Below are positions 8,383 to 15,598 of a stretch of DNA of 35,011 nt, piece by piece (within the stretch, counting starts at the first letter, position 1; each line of letters begins with the position of its first letter). The notes beneath the pieces were generated by a model. That model ran no database searches. It saw only the letters and a list, made by a program, of their open reading frames with translations, and had not been told where the DNA came from. Made by a program: the position numbers and the translations under genes. The DNA is taken from assembly GCA_037384885.1 (NCBI GenBank), contig JARRNO010000028.1, positions 1 through 35,011 on the forward strand. The letters are read 5' to 3'. This stretch comes from JARRNO01 sp037384885. Its GTDB lineage: Bacteria > Acidobacteriota > UBA4820 > DSQY01.

Positions 8383-9213
8383 GTGTTAAGAATTAAGAAG
8401 ACAGCCTTTGACCGTCATTTGCCTGGCAAGTCTTATCGCCCCTTGCTGGAGGTTGTTTTGTCCGTCAGAAAAGCCTTGCCCCCCGCCACTGTCCAGAGTC
8501 TCTACAACGATTGGGTCCGCCAGGTTGCCCAGGATCTGGATGATCCCCGTAAAGACAGGAATGAAACCGTCATTACCGTGGCGGAAGACCTTCTGCCCTG
8601 GGCCTATAAGGCGCGTGGGATTCCCGGGAAAGTAATGTCGGCGCAGCTTGATCCCCGCAACATCACCCTGGAGGCCGAGTACTACGGCGAAATGGATCCG
8701 GAGCGCTTTTACAGGGTTAAACCTCTCCTTTGGCTCTGGAGGCTTTTCGACATGTCTCCCCAAGGACAGAATGTCCACCTCGGTCTGCTGTTTCGCGCTA
8801 TGCTTGCAAAGCGAATCTTCAAACATTGCGGAGAGGAGGTCAGGATCTTCGAAGGCGTGACCGTCTCCTTCGGGTATAACATTTCTTGCGCAGACCGCGT
8901 ATCTATTCACCGGAACGTCCTGATCGATGATCGCGGTGACGTGTTGATCGGCCGGGAGGCATCCTTGTCGGATTACGTGAATATATACAGCCACGACCAC
9001 AGCCCGCTGGACATCCGCGACGTGAGCATCAAACCCACAGTGATCGGTGAAGGCGCTCGCTTGACTTATCACTCGACGGTCCTTGCAAGGCGTGTACTGG
9101 AACCGGATTCCATGGTAGGATGCCTTGGGGTGGTTACCCGGGACATAAACGAGTCGCACATTGCGGTGGGAGTGCCGGCAAAAGCGGTTCGCGTCAAAGA
9201 GCGGCCCGGTTGA
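8383..9213 (+). CDS. Acyltransferase with left-handed beta-helix (hexapeptide repeat) domain
   Basis: The product has 276 residues. The first 130 or so are a helical region I do not recognise. The C-terminal half is a left-handed beta-helix of isoleucine-rich hexapeptide repeats, from VRIFEGVTVSFGYNI through VLIGREASLSDYVNIYSHDHS to the closing HIAVGVPAKAVR, as in maltose/galactoside O-acetyltransferases and sialic acid or LPS acetyltransferases. The His pair in YSHDHS is in the expected place for the catalytic histidine. The acyl acceptor is unknown; an envelope sugar is the usual substrate of such proteins. The start is uncertain. The only candidate near the end of the open frame is a GTG at 8383 with no good ribosome-binding site, and an in-frame stop sits at 8374. 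Seventeen nt separate it from the next gene. Confidence 0.75.
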   Translation: MLRIKKTAFDRHLPGKSYRPLLEVVLSVRKALPPATVQSLYNDWVRQVAQDLDDPRKDRNETVITVAEDLLPWAYKARGIPGKVMSAQLDPRNITLEAEYYGEMDPERFYRVKPLLWLWRLFDMSPQGQNVHLGLLFRAMLAKRIFKHCGEEVRIFEGVTVSFGYNISCADRVSIHRNVLIDDRGDVLIGREASLSDYVNIYSHDHSPLDIRDVSIKPTVIGEGARLTYHSTVLARRVLEPDSMVGCLGVVTRDINESHIAVGVPAKAVRVKERPG

Positions 9214-9230
9214 CCGGTGCAAAGGAATCC

Positions 9231-9701
9231 ATGGCCAAGTCCTCGAAGCGGCACAAGTTGAAAAAGAGCAAGGGAACGGTGAGCATGAGTCTTAAAGTTC
9301 CCTCAGACTTAAAGTATACTGACTTCTTCGAATCTGTGTTCAGGGTCTATGCCGAGGAGCTGGAAGTCCCGCAGGAAAGGCAGGAGTGGCTCTGCTTGTC
9401 TCTTAGGGAGGCCGTGAACAACGCACTGCTGCATGGGAACCACCTCGACCCGGAGAAATATGTGGAGGTGACGGTCGAAAAAAGCGGGTCCGACTTAGTA
9501 ATCCGGGTGCTCGACCAGGGTACCGGGTTTGACCGGAGTAATCTCCTGAATCCGACTGAGCCCGAGAATATTCTTCGCCCTCACGGTCGCGGCATTTACT
9601 TGATCCGACAGTTTGTGGACGATTTACGCTTTTTGGACGAACAGTCCGGTAGGTTTGGTTTGGAGATGTGGGTTGACCTGGATGCTAATCCGGCCACTTA
9701 A
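9231..9701 (+). CDS. RsbW-like anti-sigma factor / serine-protein kinase (HATPase_c)
   Basis: This is a 156-residue GHKL-type ATP-binding protein. The N-box is REAVNNALLHGN (59-70), the G1 box DQGTGF (95-100) and the G2 box GRGIYLIRQFVDD (119-131). There is no histidine phosphoacceptor domain, so it belongs with the stand-alone RsbW/SpoIIAB kinases rather than with sensor kinases. Such proteins either bind a sigma factor or other target, or phosphorylate a STAS-domain antagonist on Ser/Thr. A STAS gene lies 15 nt downstream, which makes the pair a partner-switching module. The start at 9231 has AAAGGA 5 nt upstream. The N-terminus is very basic (KRHKLKKSKG). No sigma factor, PP2C phosphatase or sensor gene is visible, so the output is unknown. 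Confidence 0.9.
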   Translation: MAKSSKRHKLKKSKGTVSMSLKVPSDLKYTDFFESVFRVYAEELEVPQERQEWLCLSLREAVNNALLHGNHLDPEKYVEVTVEKSGSDLVIRVLDQGTGFDRSNLLNPTEPENILRPHGRGIYLIRQFVDDLRFLDEQSGRFGLEMWVDLDANPAT

Positions 9702-9716
9702 AGGGGAGTAACCGAT

Positions 9717-10077
9717 ATGAAGTACAAGACCTATGATAGGGATGACATCTGCGTGATCGAGCTTTCCGGCAAAATTACGCTGGGCGCTGGGGATGTCAAG
9801 ATGCGCGACGTAATCAAGACGCAGCTCGACCAGGGANNNNNNNNNNNNNNNNNNNNNNNNNNNNNNNNNNNNNNNNCTCGGAGAGGTAACCTTTATCGAT
9901 TCGTCCGGTCTTGGAGAACTCGTCGCCGCGTACACCAGCGCGAGGCGCCACGAAGCCGCGATGAGGCTGGCGAACCTGACGAAGAAGATCGACGACCTCA
10001 TGGAGATCACCCGCCTGGCGTCTGTCTTCGAGGTTTTCAACGACGTGGACGAGGCGCTGGCCTCCTTCAAGAACTAA
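9717..10077 (+). CDS. STAS-domain anti-anti-sigma factor (SpoIIAA/RsbV-like), interrupted by an assembly gap
   Basis: The 40 residues before the gap (starting MKYKTYDRDDICVIELSGKI) and the 66 residues after it (LGEVTFIDSSGLGELVAAY onward) are the two halves of one STAS domain. The DSSGLG motif carries the serine that partner kinases phosphorylate. Unphosphorylated STAS proteins of this type bind the RsbW-like kinase and free its target. The run of 40 N puts the two halves in different frames, although both flanks end and begin on codon boundaries, so the gap is wrongly sized rather than the gene broken. In relatives about 7 residues fill this place. AAGGGGAG precedes the ATG at 9717. It is co-directional and closely spaced with the kinase gene upstream and the HU gene downstream. 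Confidence 0.88.
9837..9876. other. Assembly gap (40 N)
   Basis: Forty unknown bases lie inside the STAS gene. The length is not a multiple of three, while both flanks are in frame with an intact STAS domain. The true gap must therefore be a multiple of three, and family alignment suggests about 21 nt. Confidence 0.99.
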
Positions 10078-10139
10078 TGATTGCCGGTCCGAGAACCTGC
10101 ACCGATTGATTGGACTCCCAACTGACTGGAGGAAAATTC

Positions 10140-10406
10140 ATGATCAAGGCCGATATCGTGTCCGCAGTGGCCAGCGTTTCGGGATTATCCCACCTGAAGG
10201 CCCAAGAGTCCGTGGATGAAATGTTCCACTGCATCCGCGAAGCGCTTGTCGGAGGAGAAAAGGTGGAATTCCGGGGCTTTGGCGTTTTCCGCGTCAAAGA
10301 TCGCAAGCGAGGTATGGGGCGGAATTTGAAAACCGGTGAAGCGGTTCCCATCGCTCCCGGAAAGACCGTAAAATTCAAACCCTCCAGCCGTTTCTCACCC
10401 AAATAA
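10140..10406 (+). CDS. HU/IHF-family DNA-binding protein
   Basis: This 88-residue protein has the HU/IHF fold: two N-terminal helices starting MIKADIVSAVAS, the hinge KVEFRGFGVFRVKDRK (about 43-58), a DNA-binding arm with GRNLKTGEAVPI, and the closing strand KTVKFKPSSRF. It should bend or coat DNA as a dimer. The FRGFGVF hinge and the GRNLKTGE arm are intact, so it is likely functional. It is not clear whether it acts as general HU or as a more specific IHF-like protein. The start at 10140 has CTGGAGG 8 nt upstream. It is 62 nt downstream of the STAS gene and is followed directly by a GC-rich hairpin. Confidence 0.92.
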   Translation: MIKADIVSAVASVSGLSHLKAQESVDEMFHCIREALVGGEKVEFRGFGVFRVKDRKRGMGRNLKTGEAVPIAPGKTVKFKPSSRFSPK

Positions 10407-10412
10407 CAACGG

Positions 10413-10439
10413 GGGCGGCGGGGCCGCCCTCCTTCTCTT
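10413..10439 (+). terminator. Possible terminator or attenuator after the HU gene
   Basis: A 7-bp GC stem (GGGCGGC / GCCGCCC, 3-nt loop) is followed by a pyrimidine-rich TCCTTCTCTT. The tail is not a clean U run, and the next gene starts 12 nt later, so read-through is likely. Confidence 0.4.
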
Positions 10440-10450
10440 GAGCAGGCGTC

Positions 10451-11356
10451 GTGGAGGAGACCTTCGTTACGGCGGGAATCGTGCGTGAGCCCTTGCGGCT
10501 GCGCCATGGCGTCCTTCTCCTCTGCACGCTTCTATTGACGCTCTATACCGGCACCGAGTTGCTCCCCCGTTTCTCGGACGCCTCACCCTTGACGCACGCC
10601 CGATTTATGTTTCATCATCCATGGGCCCTGGTTTGGGGCGCGCCCTTTGCACTCCCCCTTCTTTTTATTCTAGGTGTTCATGAGTTCGGGCATTTTTCAC
10701 AAGCGCTCCGGCATGGAATCCGCGTAACTTGGCCCTACTTCATTCCAGGCCCTCCGTATATTTCTCTGGGCACATTCGGCGCCTTCATCCGTTTGAAGAG
10801 TATCATTCCCACACGGGGCGCACTCATGGAAGTCGGCGTCATGGGGCCGCTCCTCGGTTTCCTTGCATCGATCTTCACCTTGGTTGCGGGCTTCGCGCTT
10901 TCGGCGTTCGGCTATCACAGTCCGACCGATTTTGGAGTGAACCTTAACCTGCCCCTGATCTTCCAATGGATCCGGGGACTCATGACAGGGAATTGGCAGA
11001 GCCACGTGGTGCTCTTTGACAACCCCGTTATCGCCGCCGCATGGATCGGCTTTTTCGTTCAGGGGCTCAATCTGCTTCCGTCGGGCCAGTTAGACGGCGG
11101 TCACGTCCTTTACGCCCTCTTCCGGCGCAAGCATCGAATCATCAGCCGGACCATAGGCATCACCTTGTTCCTTTTGACTCCCTGGGGCCTGCATTTCCTG
11201 ATCTGGGGCCTGCTTCTGCTCGTTCTGGGATATGGCCATCCGCCCTGCCTTGACGACGCTAAACCCATGTCTCGCGGCCAGGTGATTCTCGGCATCGCCG
11301 CTATCCTGATTTTCATTCTTTCGTTCCGCGCGCTGCCCTTCCAGTGGACAACGTGA
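10451..11356 (+). CDS. Site-2 protease family (M50) intramembrane metalloprotease
   Basis: This 301-residue polytopic membrane protein has the zinc-binding HEFGH motif (His77, Glu78, His81) inside a hydrophobic segment and the second S2P motif NLLPSGQLDGGH (207-218), where Asp215 is the third metal ligand. Six or so membrane segments are visible and no PDZ domain, so it belongs to the compact S2P group rather than the RseP group. Such proteases cut membrane-embedded substrates, often anti-sigma factors or signal peptides. The start is a GTG at 10451; upstream there is only a weak GAGCAGG, so the N-terminus may be slightly off. The location next to a partner-switching pair and a TPR lipoprotein hints at envelope signalling, but nothing in the sequence names a substrate. 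Confidence 0.88.
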   Translation: MEETFVTAGIVREPLRLRHGVLLLCTLLLTLYTGTELLPRFSDASPLTHARFMFHHPWALVWGAPFALPLLFILGVHEFGHFSQALRHGIRVTWPYFIPGPPYISLGTFGAFIRLKSIIPTRGALMEVGVMGPLLGFLASIFTLVAGFALSAFGYHSPTDFGVNLNLPLIFQWIRGLMTGNWQSHVVLFDNPVIAAAWIGFFVQGLNLLPSGQLDGGHVLYALFRRKHRIISRTIGITLFLLTPWGLHFLIWGLLLLVLGYGHPPCLDDAKPMSRGQVILGIAAILIFILSFRALPFQWTT

Positions 11357-11430
11357 TTGCACCTTAGCGCATGACATGAAAGAATGAAACGGCTGGCGGG
11401 CGACTTCCGGCGATCGAGAGAGGAATCGAG

Positions 11431-12315
11431 ATGGATCTCCCAAGCATCATGGTCTTTCCACGGAAAAACGCCAAACGCGAATTCGGTCGCTCCACGGCCC
11501 GCCTGTCTGTTACGAAGCGAGGTCTCGCCTTCACATCGGCCTTGATTCTTCTCAGTCTCTCGGTAGGATGCTGCAGCACCTTCGGCAGCAAGACTCGCGA
11601 ATACAACCGCTTGATGGAATGCGCGACCCGGATTACCTCCAATCGTTCGATCTACATCCTGAAGAGGGGTATGTTCTGCTGCCCCAAACTGCCCAAGGAC
11701 ACCGTGTCCATGGCCGCCGCCCGGCGGTTTTACTACCTGAAGGCGATGAAGGTTGCCCCAAAACGGGCGGAACCCGTTGGAGGCGTCGCCGACAGCTACT
11801 GGGATGAAGAAAATTATGCGGCCGCACTCCCCTACTATCAAAAAGCCGCAGGCCTTTCTCCTCACCCGTTGCGTTACATTATCGGGGAAATCAGCATGTA
11901 CCGCCTTCTTGGAAAATGGGATCGGGCCCTGGACCGGATTAAGACTCTACGCCAATCCGGCCATCCGGGCTGGTTCAAAATCGCCGACTACCTGGAGGCG
12001 CGCATTCTCTACGACCGCGGGAAACCGCAGGAAGCCGGCCCCCTGTTCCAAAAGGCGATACGTGCCTCGGAAAAAACGGGGATCAACCTGGGCAATACCC
12101 CCTATACCATGACTGACGCTTGGTTCTACATGGCCCAGATCCGGCTGAAAGCCGGACATCCCCAGGAGGCCTACAACGAATTCAAGATGTATCTTTCAAA
12201 GCAGCACGATCCCTACTTTCTGGAATATTACAATTACTGGGTCAAAAGGCTTGGAAAGGATCAGAAAACATTTTACGACAAACTGGAACAGAACTGGGTG
12301 CGAATCCGCCAGTGA
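11431..12315 (+). CDS. TPR-containing lipoprotein of unknown function
   Basis: The 294-residue product has a long basic N-region (about 30 residues), a hydrophobic stretch and the lipobox LSVGC, which puts the lipidated Cys at 47. The mature protein is mostly helical with TPR-like repeats: residues about 107-140 (AEPVGGVADSYWDEENYAAA onward), then 140-175, 180-215 and 230-260. TPR lipoproteins usually scaffold envelope complexes. No catalytic motif is visible. The ATG at 11431 follows GAGAGG at good spacing. The unusually long n-region before the hydrophobic core may mean that translation really begins later, but no better start codon with a ribosome-binding site is apparent. It is co-directional with the site-2 protease gene, 74 nt downstream of it. 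Confidence 0.75.
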   Translation: MDLPSIMVFPRKNAKREFGRSTARLSVTKRGLAFTSALILLSLSVGCCSTFGSKTREYNRLMECATRITSNRSIYILKRGMFCCPKLPKDTVSMAAARRFYYLKAMKVAPKRAEPVGGVADSYWDEENYAAALPYYQKAAGLSPHPLRYIIGEISMYRLLGKWDRALDRIKTLRQSGHPGWFKIADYLEARILYDRGKPQEAGPLFQKAIRASEKTGINLGNTPYTMTDAWFYMAQIRLKAGHPQEAYNEFKMYLSKQHDPYFLEYYNYWVKRLGKDQKTFYDKLEQNWVRIRQ

Positions 12316-12417
12316 GCGTGCGCCGCAATCTCCGGCTCCCCTCCCGGCCTTTCAAAGCCGGGGTCCGATGACAGCACCCTTCTTCAATGTCTCTCAAAAC
12401 GGTCACAGGAGGAACTG

Positions 12418-13863
12418 ATGTTAAACCTCGAACCACAACTGGTCTGGAAACATTTTTCCAAACTCTGTGAAATTCCCAGAGGGTCCGGCAACGAAGAAAA
12501 CGCTGGCCGCTACGTTATTTCCGTGGCGGAATCCAATGGTCTGGAGTACAAAACCGACGATGTGGGAAATGTCTTGATCAAAGTGCCGGGAACCTCGGGG
12601 CGCGACAATGATGCCGTCACCGTGCTTCAGGGGCATCTGGATATGGTTTGCGAAAAGAATTCATCCACCGAACACGATTTCACCCGCGACCCCATCCGCC
12701 CCAGAATAGACGGCGGCTGGGTCAAAGCCACGGGAACAACCCTGGGCGCGGATAACGGGATCGGGGTTGCTTACGCCCTGGCCCTCGCCGAAGACAAGGA
12801 TTGTGAGCACGGTCCCCTCGAATTGCTGTTCACGGTCGACGAGGAGCGCGGTCTTGTCGGCGCCAACAACCTTAAGGAAGGTTTTGTGACGGGTCGGCGC
12901 CTCCTCAACCTCGACACGGAAGAAGACGGTGAATTGTACGTGGGGTGCGCCGGTGGAATGGACACCGTCATCTCTCTTCAGATCCAAAGGGGGCCGGCAG
13001 CGGACTCGAAAGGCTCCTTCAAATTGTCTGTGGAAGGTCTGCGCGGTGGGCACTCGGGGAGCGATATTCACGAAGGGCGCGGCAATGCCAACCGAATTCT
13101 GGTCCGGGCATTCTGGGCCCTGGAAAAGGAAGGGATCCAATTCGATCTTCTTTCCGTAGAGGGCGGTTCGAAACGAAACGCCATCCCACGCGAAGCCTTC
13201 GCCTTTGTAGCTCTGGCTCCCGGCGATTCCGCGAAGGCCGGCCAGGTCTTGAAGCATCTCAATGAGGCCGTCGCCGCCGAATTAGCGGGGCTTGACGACG
13301 GTGTGACGCTTTCCCTTTCGCAAGCCGCATGCACCGACGCCCCACTGACTCCAGAGAGCCGAAAGAAACTAATCGACCTGCTGGGCGCAGTGCCTCACGG
13401 AGTGCTCTACTACAGCCGGGAAATTCCGGGCCTGGTCGAGACCTCAACGAATTTCGCCACGGTGGAAGCTAGCGCTGAAGAAGTCACCATCGGTACATCC
13501 CAACGGTCCAGCGTCATGTCCCGCCTGCACTGGGCCGGTTCCTGGATCGCCAGCATCGCCCGCGCGGCTGGCGCGAACGTGGAGCATTCCTCTGCGTATC
13601 CCGGGTGGGAACCCAACCTAAGCTCCCCGATTTTGAAACAGGCCCAGCAAACCTACAAGAGCCTTTTCGACAAAGTACCCGAACCCAAGGCGATCCATGC
13701 CGGCCTGGAGTGTGGCTTGATTGGAGCCAATTATCCCGGCATGGATATGGTCTCCCTGGGACCGGAAATCCGAAATGCACATTCTCCGGACGAAATGGTT
13801 GAAATCGAATCGGTGCAAAAAACGTGGCGCTATCTTCGTGAAATTCTCAAGGCCTTGAGATAA
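12418..13863 (+). CDS. pepD: Aminoacyl-histidine dipeptidase (cytosol non-specific dipeptidase, M20)
   Basis: The product has 481 residues and is close to full-length PepD (E. coli about 485). Metal-binding and catalytic motifs of the M20 family are present: QGHLDMV (His73, Asp75), GADNGIGVA (Asp112), DEERGL (141-146, with the catalytic and metal-binding glutamates) and LNLDTEE. The dimerisation lid domain lies in the middle, with GGHSGSDIHEGRGNAN. The enzyme hydrolyses dipeptides such as Xaa-His in the cytoplasm. AGGAGG lies 7 nt before the ATG. The gene ends about 65 nt before a strong intrinsic terminator. The neighbouring minus-strand operon converges on it. Confidence 0.95.
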   Translation: MLNLEPQLVWKHFSKLCEIPRGSGNEENAGRYVISVAESNGLEYKTDDVGNVLIKVPGTSGRDNDAVTVLQGHLDMVCEKNSSTEHDFTRDPIRPRIDGGWVKATGTTLGADNGIGVAYALALAEDKDCEHGPLELLFTVDEERGLVGANNLKEGFVTGRRLLNLDTEEDGELYVGCAGGMDTVISLQIQRGPAADSKGSFKLSVEGLRGGHSGSDIHEGRGNANRILVRAFWALEKEGIQFDLLSVEGGSKRNAIPREAFAFVALAPGDSAKAGQVLKHLNEAVAAELAGLDDGVTLSLSQAACTDAPLTPESRKKLIDLLGAVPHGVLYYSREIPGLVETSTNFATVEASAEEVTIGTSQRSSVMSRLHWAGSWIASIARAAGANVEHSSAYPGWEPNLSSPILKQAQQTYKSLFDKVPEPKAIHAGLECGLIGANYPGMDMVSLGPEIRNAHSPDEMVEIESVQKTWRYLREILKALR

Positions 13864-13928
13864 GCTTGAAGCTGAAACGGACTTTCCGGCCTCCTCCTGA
13901 AGGGGGCCATGAAAACTCCAGAGCAACC

Positions 13929-13961
13929 GGCGGCCCGGCTCACCACCCGGGCCGCCTTTTT
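13929..13961 (+). terminator. Rho-independent terminator after pepD
   Basis: A perfect 10-bp stem GGCGGCCCGG / CCGGGCCGCC with an 8-nt loop is followed by TTTTT. It ends pepD transcription just before the convergent kinase gene (stop at 13967). Confidence 0.9.
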
Positions 13962-13966
13962 CCCGC

Positions 13967-14902
13967 TCAGCCGACCTCTACCTGGCGCAGCGCAGAGATA
14001 ACGGGTTCCCACTCGTCTGAGGGGGCCTGCATGTATCTCAGTGCATATCTCACGGTTCTGGCTATGGGCGGAAGATATCGGACATTCTTCCGGCGGGTCA
14101 CCTGAAAACCGAAGGTTCCCAGCGCTTTGAGCGCGCGTTGAAGGGCGATATTTTGAAACTCGCGCTCTCCGCAGCCGGAGGCATCGCCCGCCCTTCGCAT
14201 CCATCTTCGTGCCTCGGCTGGAGAGACTTCCCTGTAGGCATCCACCGCCATTGAGGCCATGTCGTAAGCGCGAGGCGCAAGGAGGGCGTCTTGAAAGTCC
14301 ACCACCCTCAACCTGCCCGTGTCCCTCTCCAGGATCAGGTTGTCTGAATGGAAATCTCGATGCGCGAGAGCACGAGGGTATGAGGCGACCTGCTCCCCCA
14401 GCCTCTTGAGCGACTCTCTGATGTGGTCTTCTGTTGCGACATTCAGAAAGCCCTCTAGAAAATGCACCCTGAAAAACGAGAGTTCGAACCGTAGCCTGTT
14501 TCCGTCCATTTCAAGCAAGGGGAGAGTCTCGGGCCAATCCCGGCACCGGGGAAACCCATCAGCGATGCGCGCCGCTTCCTCCTCCAACTCGTTGGACCAA
14601 CGGACCTTCGAGGCCGCATTGCCCATGACGGCTTCCTGCACAAGCCAGCTGCATCCTTGCGGAACATTGTAAATTTCCGGAACGGGGAGTCCCTTTTCCC
14701 CAAACCATTTCGCCAGCGTTGCGAAGCGTTCCCTACCGTCCAGATCCACTCCGAAATCGGACAGCAAGGCCTGTTTTCCCCTCCAGGTCCCCAGAAAGTA
14801 TTTTCGGGTAGATGCGTGCGCTTGTATCGGCGCCCATGGCCCCTCTGGAAAGCCCTTTGGGGTTCCGGTCGGCCCGGAGGCGAAAGCGCCCTTTTTCTTC
14901 AT
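13967..14902 (-). CDS. Aminoglycoside phosphotransferase-fold kinase, AmgK-like (possible cell-wall amino-sugar kinase)
   Basis: The 311-residue product has the APH kinase fold. Its catalytic loop is HRDFHSDN (181-188, catalytic Asp183 and metal-binding Asn188) and the magnesium motif is DFQDA (202-206). The N-terminal HASTRKYFLGTW (29-40) replaces the glycine-rich loop in the way seen in AmgK and COG3178 proteins. AmgK phosphorylates N-acetylmuramate or N-acetylglucosamine at C1 for peptidoglycan recycling, which would suit the neighbour cpoB. Against that reading, the partner uridylyltransferase gene (murU) is not adjacent. The gene begins 18 nt after the cpoB stop and ends the heat-shock operon. 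Homology to the APH fold is certain; the substrate is inference. Confidence 0.8.
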   Translation of the reverse strand: MKKKGAFASGPTGTPKGFPEGPWAPIQAHASTRKYFLGTWRGKQALLSDFGVDLDGRERFATLAKWFGEKGLPVPEIYNVPQGCSWLVQEAVMGNAASKVRWSNELEEEAARIADGFPRCRDWPETLPLLEMDGNRLRFELSFFRVHFLEGFLNVATEDHIRESLKRLGEQVASYPRALAHRDFHSDNLILERDTGRLRVVDFQDALLAPRAYDMASMAVDAYREVSPAEARRWMRRAGDASGCGEREFQNIALQRALKALGTFGFQVTRRKNVRYLPPIARTVRYALRYMQAPSDEWEPVISALRQVEVG

Positions 14903-14920
14903 CGCCGGAGATCCGACAGC

Positions 14921-15598
14921 CTAAGGCTGTGGCTTCAGTGCAGCTTTTGCAAGCGCGGCGGCATGGGAGAAGGGATAGTCGTCCACGAGTTCCTTCAGTA
15001 GGCGCGTTTCGGCCTGCTTGTGTCCCAGTTTGCCTTCACAAAGCGCTTGCTTATACAGAGCGTCGGGAACTTTGTTTCCGAAGGGAAAGTGGTCCTGCAC
15101 CGCCTTAAAGGTGTCCCGGGCATCGGCGTATTTTTTCTGCGCGTAAAGGCACTCGCCCATCCAATACTGCGCATTGTCTGCAAGGTCCGACTGCGGGAAC
15201 TGTTGTATGAAAAAGCCGAACGCCCTGATCGCCTGATCGTACTTGGCGTTTTCCATCAAGTTAAATGCCTTCCGGTAAAGCGCGGCCGGGTCGCTGGCAA
15301 GATCGGCGCCTTCGGCCGCCTCCGGACCCTGCGGCGGCTTTTTCACCAAAGGCCTGGATTCTGTCGCCGGCGGCGGCTGCTCATGTTCCCCTTTGGCTGC
15401 GCCCCGGGAAAGCTGTTGGTTGAGATCGCTGACCTGCGCTGCCAGTTTCTTCTGTTGCTGTGTCAGTTTTTCCACATCCTGCCTCAGGTAATCCACCTGC
15501 CGAGACAAGGAGGTTCCACCGGACATCATTGCACCACAGCCGGCCAACATGACCGGCAGCACGGCAAGCGCCAGACTGAAAAGGCTCCGCCTGGTCAT
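14921..15598 (-). CDS. cpoB: CpoB/YbgF-like periplasmic lipoprotein (coiled coil plus TPRs)
   Basis: The product has 225 residues. The signal peptide ends in the lipobox LAGC with Cys21, whereas the E. coli protein is soluble in the periplasm. Next come a coiled coil (about 30-65, LSRQVDYLRQDVEKLTQQQK onward), a Pro/Glu-rich linker, and three TPR units in the order typical of YbgF/CpoB: ALYRKAFNLMENAKYDQAIRAF (about 106-127), the ADNAQYWMGECLYAQKKY unit, and the PDALYKQALCEGKLG unit. CpoB coordinates outer-membrane constriction with peptidoglycan synthesis through the Tol-Pal system and PBP1B. No tol or pal genes are nearby. Its ATG overlaps the dnaJ stop (ATGA at 15595-15598), so it is translationally coupled to the chaperone genes, which is not its usual place. 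Confidence 0.85.
   Translation of the reverse strand: MTRRSLFSLALAVLPVMLAGCGAMMSGGTSLSRQVDYLRQDVEKLTQQQKKLAAQVSDLNQQLSRGAAKGEHEQPPPATESRPLVKKPPQGPEAAEGADLASDPAALYRKAFNLMENAKYDQAIRAFGFFIQQFPQSDLADNAQYWMGECLYAQKKYADARDTFKAVQDHFPFGNKVPDALYKQALCEGKLGHKQAETRLLKELVDDYPFSHAAALAKAALKPQP

Noticed and set aside
12343..12362. Hairpin CCCGGC-N8-GCCGGG between the TPR lipoprotein and pepD genes
   Set aside because: Only 6 bp and not followed by a U run, so it is not supported as a terminator.
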